This document shows, piece by piece, positions 23,601-35,676 of a DNA stretch of 64,000 nucleotides. Each line of letters starts with the position of its first letter. Position 1 is the first letter of the stretch. The notes beneath the pieces were generated by a model. That model saw nothing but the letters and a program-made list of their open reading frames with translations. It was not told where the DNA came from and did no database searches. The position numbers were made by a program, and so were the translations under genes. The DNA comes from Blasia pusilla. Its lineage: Eukaryota; Marchantiophyta; Marchantiopsida; Blasiales. Location: contig CM114271.1 of the NCBI GenBank assembly GCA_050084515.1, positions 29,574,001-29,638,000 of the forward strand. The letters run 5' to 3'.

Positions 23601-23891
23601 TTTGTTATCATGGATGGGTATGCAGTAGCTACGGGAACCCTTTGGTCTCGTGCTTATTTCATTACCTTCTGGGCCATTTCAGTGAATTTTACTCTTAATG
23701 TAGTGGTTGCATTCTTTGTGGGAGCTTTCACAACACAATTGGATAAGGTGGAACATCACCAATCCATGGCAGGACTTCAATCATCCAAGTACAAGGTGCT
23801 AACAAGGAAGAAGGTGGGAACATCTTTGTTCATGGGCTATAGCCATGCCTTCTCAAAATACGATCTATACGAGGAGATTGTAAGGAGATGA
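11636..23891 (+). CDS. TPC: Two-pore cation channel (TPC family), 12 coding exons, about 736 aa
   Basis: A two-domain (2 x 6 TM) endomembrane cation channel. The exons join in phase: 11,636-11,839; 12,203-12,346; 12,860-12,967; 13,492-13,648; 14,232-14,271; 18,259-18,319; 18,577-18,834; 19,195-19,331; 21,342-21,618; 22,131-22,203; 22,381-22,531; 23,291-23,891. The total is 2,211 nt (736 aa plus stop; Arabidopsis TPC1 is 733 aa). The N-terminus has ESPLL, like the EDPLI dileucine targeting motif of Arabidopsis TPC1, then HKAAYLVD. Domain I: S1 ends PYFE-VPDWC, pore filter LTTANNPNVW. EF-hand 1 loop is DIDRDGIIVQTA. EF-hand 2 has lost its acidic ligands. Domain II: S4 RSIRVMVLLTHFTRWR, pore NFNDF...VVNNWFVIMDGY. 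The filter VNNW resembles animal TPCs. Exon 2's start has an alternative acceptor near 12,233; an upstream ATG at 11,561 is possible. Exon 5 (40 nt) and exon 6 (61 nt) rest on phase and weak similarity. Confidence 0.88.
12629..12956 (+). repeat. Tandem duplication of TPC exon 3 with flanking intron; first copy decayed
   Basis: Two direct units of about 165 bp (12,629-12,793 and 12,794-12,956) align throughout. Unit 2 contains the functional exon 3 acceptor (ttcag at 12,855-12,859) and most of exon 3. In unit 1 the acceptor reads ttcac and a 2-nt insertion after gtgc shifts the frame, so it cannot substitute for exon 3. Unit 1 is a dead exon copy inside intron 2. Confidence 0.9.
13853..13882. 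repeat. (ATTGTG)5 hexanucleotide microsatellite
   Basis: Five perfect ATTGTG units within intron 4 of the TPC gene. Confidence 0.95.
14619..15950 (-). other. Unidentified coding-like segments antisense in TPC intron 5
   Basis: On the minus strand several blocks look like exons. One at 15,420-15,721 reads LGSSYCRIVQNEHYQQFN...HSPNHAQLLLYGKSAE and continues after a frame change (FHDHEIDPTTEGQ) up to a possible GT donor at about 15,441. Another near 14,870-14,990 reads GICMSNIFVALDFADNFG, and 14,619-14,831 reads MKIWYNVEANLLKGGMM. I recognise no family. They may be remnants of a host gene fragment or a transposon cargo. The blocks contain stops between them. Confidence 0.25.
15946..16005. repeat. 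28-bp near-perfect inverted repeat with a 4-nt loop
   Basis: Left arm 15,946-15,973 (cataatcaggcccag...ggggggg), loop aaat, right arm 15,978-16,005. The arms differ at one position. It lies in TPC intron 5, in the sense orientation of the transcript, and would form a very stable RNA hairpin. Confidence 0.95.
16080..16400. other. AT-rich low-complexity stretch in TPC intron 5
   Basis: Runs of (AT)n near 16,175-16,205 and several A or T homopolymers. No coding character. Confidence 0.7.
17000..17360. repeat. Degenerate short repeats (ctgagtgtgct / acctgagtggtt) in TPC intron 5
   Basis: The words ctgagtgtgct and acctgagtggttgctattg recur irregularly, interspersed with 'aggttgtctagt' variants. 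Spacing is uneven, so this is a decayed minisatellite-like block rather than a clean array. A ccctaaccctaaaac string at about 17,015-17,031 is too short to call telomeric. Confidence 0.6.
17479..18140 (-). repeat. Solo copia LTR (older copy), antisense in TPC intron 5
   Basis: About 660 bp aligning end to end with the LTR at 19,831-20,501: shared accagcagaagtatctcc start, gtcctcaccaaaac middle, and aaactagatattaac...ttttcaaca end. It is clearly more diverged than the intron 8 copies. No internal sequence accompanies it. The exon 6 acceptor follows at 18,258. Confidence 0.8.
19831..20501 (-). repeat. Solo copia LTR, antisense in TPC intron 8
   Basis: 671 bp bounded by TG (tgaccagcag) and CA (tttcaaca). 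Its 3' portion in this orientation is the reverse complement of the LTR of the copia element at 37,256-37,547, so both belong to one family. No coding region remains, consistent with LTR-LTR recombination. Confidence 0.85.
20502..20922 (-). repeat. Partial copia LTR, tandem copy 2 in TPC intron 8
   Basis: 421 bp repeating the sequence from cagacatggctcacc to tttcaaca of the preceding LTR, in direct tandem. It carries a short internal deletion near 20,672 (after accaaaactgtg) and another near 20,798, relative to the first copy. Confidence 0.88.
20923..21322 (-). repeat. Partial copia LTR, tandem copy 3 in TPC intron 8
   Basis: About 400 bp, third tandem copy of the same LTR segment, with its own deletion near 21,065. 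It ends 19 nt before exon 9, so the polypyrimidine tract and branch region of this intron are largely LTR-derived. Confidence 0.88.
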
Positions 23892-24973
23892 TATAATTTA
23901 AGAGGAGCAGGTATATGAGAGTCACAAGCAATGACAAAGTGAGATATTTAAAGTACTAACGTATTCTGACAGCAACCGGGAGGGTACTCTCATTTATGGT
24001 TGGTGTTCCAACATATCTGCCAGACTGGTGACTTCTTTCAGGGACAAATCAAAGCGATTAAATGATCTAGGTGTGTCTCAGAGAGCCCAAGATACTGAGT
24101 AGATAAAGTAGTTTGTCAACCTTAAATATGCCATATTGTGGCACAAATGGCCACTATAGGTGCCAACTTTCAGCTCAGAGGATGTTCAGACGAGCCTATG
24201 GAATTCCTCAGAGAAATGGCAGAATATGATCAGATGTAAACAGTGATGTAATATGTGAGGGCTGTTGAGGGCTGTCATCGTTCCAACATAGTGTACAAAC
24301 ATTTTGTTGTACACAATTGAGATTGTTGGGAGATTTTTCAAGCTTTCATCACACATCATAGGCAACTGTTCCAGTGGCCTTGGGAGTAATTTCAACTCTC
24401 AATGTTGGAGCAGATCTATTGTAGTCGGCAAGGATATTTTTGGTTGGCTAGTAATTGGCTTTCTTTTGTCTCATGTATGTATGTCATCATTGGTTTGGAG
24501 AGGCCACAATTCCTTGATCTCGTTGTCTTTAATGTCTACTATAAGAATGCCACTAGTTTGTTATCAACTTATGTGGTTTTCCTTTTGGGTGCAGATAGCC
24601 ACGTACAGATTGCGTACATATTGCTTATCGATTGCCTTCTTACTGCAGACATCCAACAAGCCTAACCTAAGTGTTCGTGGGACAGAGATCTTATTGCTAG
24701 AGGTCTTTTTTTAATGATAGTTCTGTTCCAATTACATCAGAGTTTACTGTTAGTGAGAGGCTCTCCCGTTTCCTTTTCATTATGGCATGTTGTGGCCCAA
24801 AAAATATCAAGTCCAAAAAAATTGGTGCTAAGGACTTCCTTTATGTTGAATAAACGTTTGCAATGGTGCAAACAATAGTCTGGAAAGAAAAGATTCAACC
24901 TTGATGTGAACCTTGAAGTTAATGTTTAGGTGGCCTCTACTATTGCTCTCTCCCTCTCACTTCCTTTCTCTCG

Positions 24974-25350
24974 GGTCTATGGTCACAAGGCTATGACATG
25001 CACTACTTAGTGAGTACAGTCTCTTCCTCTCTCTCTATACCCTCCGTCCAACCAGGGCGCGGGGCCTATGGTCGCAAGGCTACAATAGGCACTACTTAAT
25101 GAGTACAATCTCTATTGCTTCAGTTCTTCCTTCGTCTACACCCATCCCAATCTCAAGCACCGTCCAACCAAGGTGTGGGGTCTATGGTGGCAAGGCAACG
25201 ACACGCACTACTTAATGTATGGTCTCTCTCTCTACCATAATTATCTCTTCTATGGTATTATTCACTTCTTCTCCTCTCTACACCCATTCTAGCCTCAAGC
25301 ATATTGCAATCGGGGCCTGGGGTCACATGGCTACGATAGGCACCACTTAA
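24974..25350. repeat. Degenerate tandem repeat, four units of roughly 90-140 bp
   Basis: Units begin with ctatggtcncaaggctacganag near 24,976, 25,065, 25,181 and 25,315. Each continues with a cactactta...gagtacantctct segment and a CT-rich tail. Unit length varies because of the pyrimidine tracts. Confidence 0.7.
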
Positions 25351-28300
25351 GGAGGAGTCTCTACCATAGTAAAAGTTGTGGGCAAATGGTATGAGCAGGA
25401 CAGTAGGGCGAAGCCAAGAAAATGCTTGACCCTCTCTTGATTGTGTATCCCGAACATTGTCAAGTAGAACTGAAGAACTATACGAGTGGTACCCCATACT
25501 TTGGAACGTGGCTTAGTTTCAAGTTTTGGGTGGGACAATATCCTTGATGCATAGGAAAAGTAGGATTGGATCACTAAACTCTTGCACTTTGCACCTTGTG
25601 TGATGATGGGGATGAAACCTGTAGTCACTATCTTGTTCAGGATTTGCTAATAATGCTAAGTTGATAACACATCCACCAGCCTAAAGCCACCATCCAAAAT
25701 TGGTGCATAGGTAAGTAACCTGTGTGATCCCAATCAAATAAAGTAGACGATTTTGTAAATAGCTTCCTGGTTCGCACTTGGAAGATCCACACCAACACTT
25801 AGTATGGCCGACACTCACTATATATGAGAGTGTCTCCCTCCTCTCATATGAGGTTCCTTCCTCACTTCTTTATATCTCCACACCCATCCCAGTCTCAAGC
25901 ACCATGTAACCATGGCTCCATAGATGCACAACTTGTGAGTACTCTCCCCCCCATAGCTCTCTCTTCACCTTTGAGAGTTCGGCCGAGTGCGAGCAAAAGG
26001 CCATTGAGTCGACTATGACCTTGAACTTGTGTTGTGGCTGTGGTTGGTGGTCTCGAGAGTTAGTGTCATCATTTAACAATCTAGGATGAAAATGTAAACT
26101 TGGGTTATCAATTCAAGGTATTCTTATTAATAGAAAAGTTGGATCTAATATAAATCTTCCAGCTGTTGTTATGTAAGGTTCACCTCATACATGTGCCCCT
26201 CTGTCCGGAAATTACGGTAGGAATTCTTAGACATGATTTTTGAAAGGATTATTTCACTATTTCATGTATGTCGGTCATCCTATTCACTCTTCCCTTATCG
26301 CAAGCAAGATCCTATACCCTTGTAGCCTCCTTGTTGTAAAATGGAGTTATGGTGGCACCTGTGGCAAAACTTCTTGAAATATTACCTTGCGATTGTGGAT
26401 TTGATGATCCATTACATTTTGCACTTGGCATTGGCTAGAACAACCGTTTCTTGGTTCTCTTTATCTTTCAAGTAGCTTTTCAATATTTAATTGTGAAACT
26501 TGTATAATAAACTAAATGCTATGTTTTGAGGAACAACGACCGTCTCCCAAGAGGAACAACTTCATGTTAATAGATAGTCTTGTTGGTGAAGAGAAAAATG
26601 TCACCAACAAAGAAATGCATTCTACTCACTTTGTCCACAATAGAAGTAAAATGTCACAAGAAGAAACTGTTATCTATACTATAAGTTGAGGAGTAATTCT
26701 GAATTGGTGACAACTTCAGAGTATGACGCGCGATACTTTTTTCTCAAACCCGGCGCGTGTGTATGTATAATTTCAGGAATCGGCGCGTATATTTAGAGGG
26801 CCGTACACGGTTCCTCACGGGTACTAACTAGTTACCTATAGTGCCATTTTCTTTTAACGTTTCATCATGCGAAAGGAATATGAACTTTTCCAAAAATATT
26901 GAGGCAAATTCGGGCCAGACTTAACAACATTCAATCGAATATTAATAGTGTCGTTAGCATGTACAATTCCATTTTCTTGTATGGTTTCATCACGTGAAAG
27001 GTATATGACCTTTTAGAAATTCTTAGCGAATTCAGACCTGACTAAACAAAATTACTTCTCATGGGCTGATAGAATAAGAATATTTCCTTGAAAGCAATGA
27101 CAAGGGACTTCTCTACAAATCTAGCTAAGAGCTTGGATGAGCACTAGTACAATTCCCAACTTACTCGGTGGCGAGGGCCTATAATCGAGAAGGAGAACAG
27201 GTCATCCGTGTACGTTTTCCTTATATTGGGATTTAGTATGACATTTTCGCCTTGCTATGGTGTTAGCGGCAGTTTCGTAAGAGTAGTGAAACTTCGCAAC
27301 CCTTTCAATCCGAAACTAAAACGGGTGGACCACATGTTTTTAGATTCAGCTGGCCCCACTCTACATGATGGAGACACACTAACTTCGCCATACTTAATTA
27401 ATTAAATTCCGTGGACGTATGGGACGAGTTGGCTCTAAATAATAAAGATTATCTCTCCATGGAGGTAGTACCTCCTTGGGTATCCAAGGGTCGTTCATTC
27501 AATAAAATATGGGTGGGATTTCTCAACCATGCCACTTGGTTGGGTGAATTATCACTATCATTTGATATTCGCGTTCAAACAGTTTGAACCAAAAATATTT
27601 CTAGCTCGCCTAAGAGTAGTACGCATTCACCCATCCTAGAGAAGATTATAGATGGCCTTGCTCTTGAATTAAATAACCCTTGGGGAATAAGATTGACACA
27701 TTGGGCGAAGAAGGGTTGCGAAGCGGATCTATGTTAAACTTTACCACCATGGATGTTTATGATATGCATATGGATGGGGTATATCTGGCTAAGGATGCCC
27801 ATAAGCACATCTACATGGGGACACGAAGAGTAGTAGATTGGTGACGAGAAAAAAGTCCATCTTAAGAGAGAATCCAATTGACATTAGTTTCTAGTACTCG
27901 AGCAGTTTAAAATCTGAAACCCTACAATATTTAATGATATTAGTAAGGACCCGTGCCATTCATGGATCCTTAATTAATTAAATTTGAATATGAATCTCTA
28001 TGTATGATCCCAACTAAGGTGACCAAAAGTATTTTCAAGGAGTGACGACATGTGTCAATTAAAAAACTGCATTCTTCAATATAGAGATTAATGCATCTAC
28101 TAAGCACCTTTCCAATTAAATTTTGAAACCATTTGCTTGAGCTTAATTTTTTTCACTGAAAGGTCTTGGATTTTTCTTTCCGAAATTGTTAATACGGGAG
28201 TGCATTCAAGTCCCACACACGAAACGCACAAAATCCGTCTCTCTAGAACATAAGTTCCATCCCCTAACCCTAGGTACGTTCCTAAGGTTGAGATTGCCCC

Positions 28301-30419
28301 CACATTGTTTATATCATAGACAGGATGAATGGACGAAATGATTCATTGTCCATGGGGATCCGAACGGCCGTGAGAGAGAGAGAACGCCTTTGGTCTTTAG
28401 GGGCTAAAGCACATCCTTCGATGTTTGAGAGTAGGAATACATGGAAGGTGGCACAACTTGAGGGGGTCAAAACTAGTGGACAAAGAGGGAATCGCGGATG
28501 TAAATGGTTGGATGACGAGGGAATAGACACACTACACAAACAAATAGAGTGGGAACATATGGTCGGTCCGAGACGACCGGTTCCCACCTAAGGACTTGCA
28601 ACCACCGAATGAGAAAAGTCGCTCACCCCATAGTAAACAACCTACCAATGCTAGAGTGCTGATAAGTTTCCAATGAGCCCCAACCTCATTAGGATCTAAA
28701 GGCTACCTTCTACTCCATAGCGTGCTTCGAATCCAACCTACAATGATGTTAGTTTCGACAAGGGAAAAGTGAAAACTAAACCTTCGGGAGGTTATTTTTT
28801 AGGTTATTGTGCCAACACGTATGCTGAAAATTTCCAGAAAAAAAATTCTAACATTTTCGATAGCTCTTACTATCACACAGATATAGGAAAAAAAGCCGGT
28901 GATATCTCTCCAGCATATATTCCTGGCAAAGAGATATTGGCTGAAAGTTTCGCAGATTTTCCCGACAGGCATCCCGTTGCAATTCCCGACTAGCATTTCC
29001 CGGCATTGTTTTCGACTCAGGAAAAAGTAGGACGTTAAAACTTTTGGGCACATACTCCCATCTAATGAGAAAGCGACATGTGTAAGACCTTCTGGCACGT
29101 GTCACTACTTAAAAAATCTAAATTACTGGGTGAAAGTTAAACATGTGCGTGACATCATCTCCTAGCAATTTTTTACGAATTTGCAACCCCGGATTTTCAG
29201 AAGCCAATAATAGAGGGGCCCTGTAGTAGTTATTATGTGATTGTACGAAAACACCATAGCCCAACCACCCAAAGCCAGATAACCTGAAGTGGTTGGGGGG
29301 GGAAATTGAAGCCAACCGGCGAAACCATTCGGGAAATGGAGGTGATGGCATCCATGCATGCATGCCTTTGAACATGGGATCTCCGGGGGTGCGAAGGAGG
29401 AAGCTTTCGTCATACATTGACGAGTGTCGTTATGAGAGCGAAGACCACTACTCGCGAGAGCTTTGGCAATCGCGAGTTCTTACTGCGGCTTTTCTGTCCG
29501 TCCGTCCGTCCGTCGACGTGCTCGGCTTTACTTATGTCGCTTTTTCTTTTGTGTTCCCGAATCTAAATCTCCCGTCGTTGCATCGCCGTGGGTTATCCTA
29601 TCCTATCCGAATTTCTTTTCCTTTCAACTTTTCTTTCTTTTTCCTACTTTGTTGGTCGAAGCATCGTCGTTTAGCCCACTTCCTTTTCTTTGCCGGTGAT
29701 TGCATCCAATAAAATGGTCCCAAGATTTGGGGTATCTTATCTCGTTGTTCAATCATGTCAGCCAAAATATGCCTAGAGTACTTTGTTAAATTTTGGATCG
29801 TGACTTTTAAATGTGTTATCCAATACTCTTTCCCTCTAATTTCTACTTTCCAATCGAAATCAGTATGACCTTTTTACTAGATGGCCAAACTAGTGTTTCC
29901 AAGCCATTTCTTGGTTTTAGCATAGGATTGAGGGAGCGTCCGTAGTAGCTATTCCGAGTCAAATAAATAATCCCAATGTTGGAGGTAGTGCAGATCCGGA
30001 GTTGAAAGAAACACCTCCATGGGGAACAAGGCCGAGCCCTCCCTTTCCATGACCAATCTTGGGAAAATCCGAGAGGAATGTGTTATCACATTCAGATCCA
30101 CAATTGTACCCTTCAAAAAATCAAACCTTGGGTATTTCCCAAGGCCAAATCGAATAGAACCAAATTACAATGAAGAGCCGAATGCCTCTCCATTGTACCA
30201 AGGGAAGAAAACTAGGAAAGAAAAGGACCGAAAGGAGAGAGTAAAGGCTTTGAGAGGACTTCAAAAACTTTCAAATGGTTACTCTACAAAATCATTTTGC
30301 TACCTATGATACAAATTTTCCCTGAATGTCATAGTCTATCTCTCTTACCCTATCTTTGACTCTGAGTCTTATGACAGACTGAAAGTTAAAAGCCGTAACT
30401 ATCCACGGATAGGCGGCAT

Positions 30420-30436
30420 CTCTCTCTCTCTCTCTC
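30420..30436. repeat. (CT)n microsatellite
   Basis: Uninterrupted CT dinucleotides of 17 bp, with further CT-rich tracts around 30,536-30,548. Confidence 0.9.
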
Positions 30437-32953
30437 GCATGGATGTCTTTGCCAAGTTTTCTCAGGGATGAATCTATGACAAGAAATAAGAGCATATAGA
30501 AATAAAAGACATTGCCATCAACAACAAGGTTCTCCATCTCTCTCTCTTGCTTGACTAACTTTGCCTAAAAATCTATGTCGTGCAGGAACATAGTACCATG
30601 AGCTCTACGGCTACAAAGTAGTTACAAAACACCTCATCAACATGGACACATACAAGAAAAACATATTTATGTTCCCCTTCTCTTCCTCTTCCTTACACAA
30701 TATGTCTCTCTGTAGAAACCCTCGCAACACTCTATGTTGCTTTTTCTTAGAGATAAATTTGGGGCATAAAAGGTAAGCAAGATGCTTTCAAGGAGAAACA
30801 TATACACGCTTTCTTCCCCTTCCTTACTCGGTCTCTATCTAGGATCTACCGAAACACTCTATGGTGCTTTCTTTCAAAGAAAAATCTGAGATAAAAAAAA
30901 GTAAGCAAGATTTCGCGACCCTCGTAACCAAACAAGTGTCAAGTGGAACATCCAAACTCTAGCGAGCTCACGCTAGGATGGTTTGGGCTTTGGAGAAGTC
31001 TCAAGAAGAGACAAGTTAGGAAACACAAATGTGTCATGGTAGATGAGGAGTAGGGCGAGATAGTATCGAGGCCTTAGAGGGATCTTGTACTTCCCTATTT
31101 TGAGAGGTCATATATGACCTACTCTTAGAGACCTTCCCTTTATGAGGAGTGGCAACCTTGGAGAGGTTGACCTTCCCAGCCATGTATGGCTCCACTTGGA
31201 CCTATAGGGTCGTGGGTTAGTTGGTAGTTGGTCTCATGAGGAGACTACATATGTAGTTGTTAGGGATCTAATATGGCTGCATTACGGGTTGGTATAGTGA
31301 CCTGCTAGGAGGGAGGTGACATGTGTGTACAGGTCACCCATGGAGGTGCCCAAGGGGGTATACTCGGATGAGGCTCATTTGGAGCTCATCTCCTTAGGAT
31401 TGCAGACCCTTGTTGGGATCCGTCATACAGTGCGGCTCGCATGTATTGAGCATGGATTCTCTCTTGAAGACTGGGCTAGGAGTGATCAATAAGGAGGTCA
31501 CACATTTTGGGAATCCTTGTGTATACTTTCTCTTGTTGTTACACCAGTGTGTATCTGAATCATGAGTATGGTTGTTTGGATGAAGCACGGTTGATTGCAG
31601 ATTTCATCAGAGTTTACAATGCGTATTCAACTTTATATTGGGGTTATCTTGTTGTTAGTGTAGAGAGGTTAGGATTCATAGCTAGATGGATCTTAGACAT
31701 TTGTGTGCATGACAACCGATGTATGTTGGCAACCATGTGTATTCACATGAAAAATGTGAGACGCAAACGAGGCTAGTGTTTCGAGTGTTTCATGCATTTA
31801 TGGTCGTGTCTGGGAAACCAAAACCAAATGAAAACTCAAACTTGATAGGAGTCGAGTCTCAGATGAGACGTGGCCAAGGGGTGAGAACCACACTTGGGAC
31901 GTGGCTAGCGTTCGGGGTTTTTGATTGTATTTTAGACCATAAATTTTAGTCACAAGATGAATTGGAGACAAATAATATGGCTTCAAAAAGCTTATGCGGA
32001 TCCGGTTTCAACGCACCAAAGATCTTGGCAAATGCTCATGCAGAGGCTGAGATATTGGCCGAAATAATTATACAGGGAGTCGGGTTGAGGGCCAAAAAGA
32101 GGGGCCCGGATGTCTCTTCCTCAAAGGTAGGGGGAGGGCGGAGATCCCTAGAAGTACTACTGAGTAGTAAGGTCTCCAAGGGTGCTTGGGACTTGAACCC
32201 CACTTTGGGCGCCGTGGGGCGACTTAAGGGCAAGGAATGGATAGGGAGTTTTGGCGTTGGGATTCAAAACCCGAACCAAATCCAATAGAGTAGATTTCAG
32301 AGTTCCTTTTGGATTCCAACCAATGACTCATATTTTTGGGTCTTGGTTTGGGAGCTCGTGCAAGGTCCATTGGACAGTTGGGACTGCTAGGTGCGCAAAT
32401 GCCGTTTTAGGTGCTTGGACTAACCAAAAATTCTGTCCCAAGTCTGGGAAGACTTGCTTGTGTTGGGAAGCTAGGAATGAGGGAAGGTTGAGTTTGATGA
32501 GGTGCCGACTTGAGAACTCGGTGGGTTGGATGGAAGAATCATCCAGACTAGACTACATGAGTGTGTTTGGGTGTAGATCGGCGATGAGAGTGTGTCTTGC
32601 TGAACGTACGCTTCCGCAATAATAGAGATTGACATTCGAGGGGAGTATGCGCACGACACAAGATGCTTGGCACACACTATAAACCAATATCAATTGCACT
32701 AGAAAGAAGAAGAGGCCATGAGCAAAAATACCTATGAGAGCACTGCATTATGTGTACATGGACACTTGCAAGAAAAAAAAATTCACATAGTATCTCCTAA
32801 GACACCCTATGTCTATTTGTCTTAGAGAGAAATCTATGACCGAAAAGATGAGCACGGTTTAATGCTATTCCGATTGAGTCTAAACTAGACCAGGTACGGG
32901 GTGTGCAGTGGAAGAGACCGTTGTGAAGGCATAGCCTTTGGCTGTGGCGGACT

Positions 32954-35053
32954 TTAAAGAGGTTGAACTCCCACTGAAGATGATATGGAAGGAGAGAGAG
33001 TTTCCACTGAGGGAATAATCGGGGAAGGAGCTGGAATAGGAAAGGAATTTTGAGGATTAGGGGATGAGCGGAAAAATAGAGGATCAGATTTGATAGCCAG
33101 ATCTTGTTCTGAAACACCATTTTGTTGTGGTGTGTGGGGAACAGTGAACTGCTTGAAGATTCCTCGAGAATGGCAGAACTCTATGAAAGCAGATGACTTA
33201 TATTCACCACCATTGTCAGATTGCAATGTCTGAATGCGTCGAGGTTGATGCTGAGTCTCTACATTAGCCACAAATTGAGTGAAACGGGAAAACGCTTCGG
33301 ATTTGTAATGGAGGAGGTAAACAGTAGTATACCGGGAGAAATCTTCAATAAAGACCATGAAATAGCCAAAACCCAAATGAGTAGGGGGAGAAATAGGCCC
33401 ATAAATGTGAGTTTGGATTATTTCTAGAACATTGAGGGCCCTATGGACTGGAATCGTATTAGAAAAAGGTTTATGGGTCCGCTTCTTTGTAGGTAGGCGG
33501 GTGCTCGACATGAAGAAAGTCGCAAGGGACTATGCGTTGGAACGCCGCCAGCCATTTGCTGTTGTAATAGTTGAGAAACCCGAGCAGCATTAATGTGTCC
33601 CAAACGGTGATGCCACAAATCAGCAATCGTGGGAAGAACCATAGTGGCAGCTGTAATGATAGAAGATTGGGAGGGGGGAAGAACAGCTTCTCCGAGTTTG
33701 TACAAATCATCAATTAAGAAACACGTTGTAATGATTTGGTCTTTAGAGTCACGGAGTACGCATTGTCCCTTATGAATCAAGGCAGATCCTCCTGAAGTGT
33801 CTAGTTGCTTGACTGAAAAAAGATTTTTCTTCAAGCTTGGTATAAAGAGAACATTCCGAAGAATGTATCGAATACCATTAGTCAGGAGGATCTCAACGTT
33901 TCCAAATCCTTTTATCTCCAGACTAGAGTTATCACCTAGGAAAACATACGAAGATTTTTCATACGGAGTGTAATCGGAAAAGGAATCAATGGAGAAGGCC
34001 ATATGATGAGTAGCACCGGTATCAAGATACCATGTGTTATCTTGAATATCTGAAGCCGAAGTTGAATAGGCAACTGTAAAGGAGAGATGAGACGTAAAAT
34101 TTGATTTTGGAGCAGACAATCTAGACTGCATTTGCTGATCTGCAAGACGTTTTCGGCAATCTTTAATATGATGCCCCTGCAAATTGCAATAGAAACACGT
34201 CATTTTCTTATAAGTATTCTGCTGATTGGAGGATGAAGCCTGCCAATCAGCTTGATGATTGGACGATTCGCCATGTGGAATCGTCATAGAAGCAGGAACA
34301 AATCCTGATTTGAAAGGACCAAAGCCTTTTTGAGGAGCTTTGCCTCGACCGTAACCTCTAAAGGAGCCCCCTTGCCTCAAATTGCCAAATTTGGACTTCG
34401 ATTGAAAAGGGGCAGAACCTCGTCCAACAAAAAAAGCTGAGGACGGTTCAGCAGTCTGCGTCTTCATCATTTTCTCCTCCCTAAGAAGGAAAGTGATCAC
34501 AGATAGCAACGTAAGGTTACTCTAACCTCGCAATGTGGTCAATAAGTTGCGGTAACTATTGGGTATTGATTGCATCAATGCAAGATACTGATTTTCATCA
34601 GTAGTCACCGATCTAGCAGCGTGGAGTTGATCAATCAATGTCCTAAATTGATGGACATGTTTGGTAACACTATCACCTTCTTTCATCTTAAGAGTCTGCA
34701 ATTCATCGTGCAGATACATTTTTGTGACAACGTCCTGGGCTTGGTATAAAGAATCTAATTTCGTCCAGGCTTCCGCTGCAATCGTAGCGGAACTGATATG
34801 ATAAACTTGCAAATTGTCTAAACGATTTGCTATGAAGGATAAGGCAATTCGGTTGAAAATCTCCCATTCGTGGACACTCCGGCGCATGATGGGGAGCGGT
34901 AGCGCTGGCTGGCTTTGGAGTTGTTCCTTCTACGATGCTTACTAAATCTTCAGCATCAAGGTACAATCTCATGCGTAATCACCAGATATAGAAATAGGTC
35001 CCGTCAAATTTTGGGATGTTGTCAATCTTGAGGAACATGTTAGAATTCACCAT
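32954..35053 (-). pseudogene. Gag-protease-integrase polyprotein remnant (copia, minus strand)
   Basis: Translation starts at ATG 35,053 (MVNSNMFLKIDNIPKFDGTYF) and meets a stop soon after (IW-stop-LRM). A frame change leads to the UBN2-type gag (AEAWTKLDSLYQAQD...LHDELQTLKMKEGDSV). After another break, the 361-codon frame at 33,424-34,509 carries the zinc knuckle CFYCNLQGHHIKDC, the protease site WYLDTGATHHM (DTGA), and the pre-integrase motif LWHHRLGHINAARV. The integrase core follows in the overlapping frame 32,954-33,511: HIYGP...VFIEDFSRY, then LQSDNGGEY and HTPQQNGVSEQ. Beyond this is a Pro/Ser-rich linker and no RT. It is non-functional because of at least three frame breaks and loss of RT. 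Confidence 0.85.
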
Positions 35054-35247
35054 CGTGAATTGATGAAAATGATAGAAAACGGGTCAAGGACTTCGAATTC
35101 ATAAGAATCAGAAGTAAGCAGCCACCAAGCAATCAGAAACGAGAAAGGCGTTTGAGCAAAAGGCATCCCTTTACTCTAGGAATGTTGAAGCGTCCCTCAA
35201 ATTCCAATCCTTTCTTGAAAATCGTAAAAGTAGTGACTAGCGACCAA

Positions 35248-35259
35248 GCTCTGATACCA
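35248..35259 (-). promoter_or_regulatory. Primer-binding site for initiator tRNA-Met
   Basis: On the minus strand the sequence tggtatcagagc directly follows the LTR end. This is the standard plant copia/gypsy minus-strand primer site. Confidence 0.9.
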
Positions 35260-35603
35260 TGTGAGAAATGCGGAATGAATTGAAATTGCGTTTGTACTCT
35301 CTGTGTTCTTTGTGTGTATTGATAGATTGAATGCCGATACATAAGTAGTAAAGTCTTCTCTAAACTAAGAGCCGTAATCAAAAGACGTGACGGTAACTGT
35401 GTCACTTCAGAAATGTCTCATAGCTATGTATTGTTTTGCAAGATGAAACGTTACTAGCAGTAATCAATGGTCATAAGCAGAACATTGATCCTAATCTAAT
35501 CTACATCGTCCGTATGGGTTGATCCATGTGATCAATGTTTAGATCGACTACTATCAATCAGCAATCTGTTGATTTGTTTCGCTGTACTAATTAATTTCTA
35601 ACA
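35260..35603 (-). repeat. 5' LTR of the minus-strand copia element
   Basis: 344 bp starting TGTTAGAAATTAATTAG and ending CTCACA in the element's orientation (TG...CA ends), immediately before the primer site. It is unrelated to the LTR of the neighbouring plus-strand copia element. Confidence 0.85.
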
Positions 35604-35676
35604 CAAGGAGATCTCAGAGCAAAGTAGATCTGGAAGAATTTCCAAACCTGTAGAAAGGTTGGGGATAAACGAAGCT

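Larger units (their letters stand above)
23892..32799. other. Long intergenic stretch without recognised genes
   Basis: The first part should hold the TPC 3' UTR. I found no protein family, LTR pair, RNA gene or terminal inverted repeats. Short frames (for example 28,325-28,591 plus and 31,962-32,288 plus) have no domain signature. The stretch contains a degenerate tandem repeat (24,974-25,350) and a CT run (30,420-30,436). It may be made of old, unrecognisable transposon sequence. Confidence 0.5.
32800..35603 (-). mobile_element. Ty1/copia retrotransposon, 3'-truncated
   Basis: It reads leftward: 5' LTR (35,260-35,603), tRNA-Met primer site (35,248-35,259), gag, zinc knuckle, protease, GAG-pre-integrase and integrase. 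The similarity stops soon after integrase at about 32,950. RT and RNase H are absent and no 3' LTR was found, so the left limit is approximate. It abuts a second copia element of opposite orientation at 35,604. Protease and integrase precede the missing RT, which is the copia order. Confidence 0.85.
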
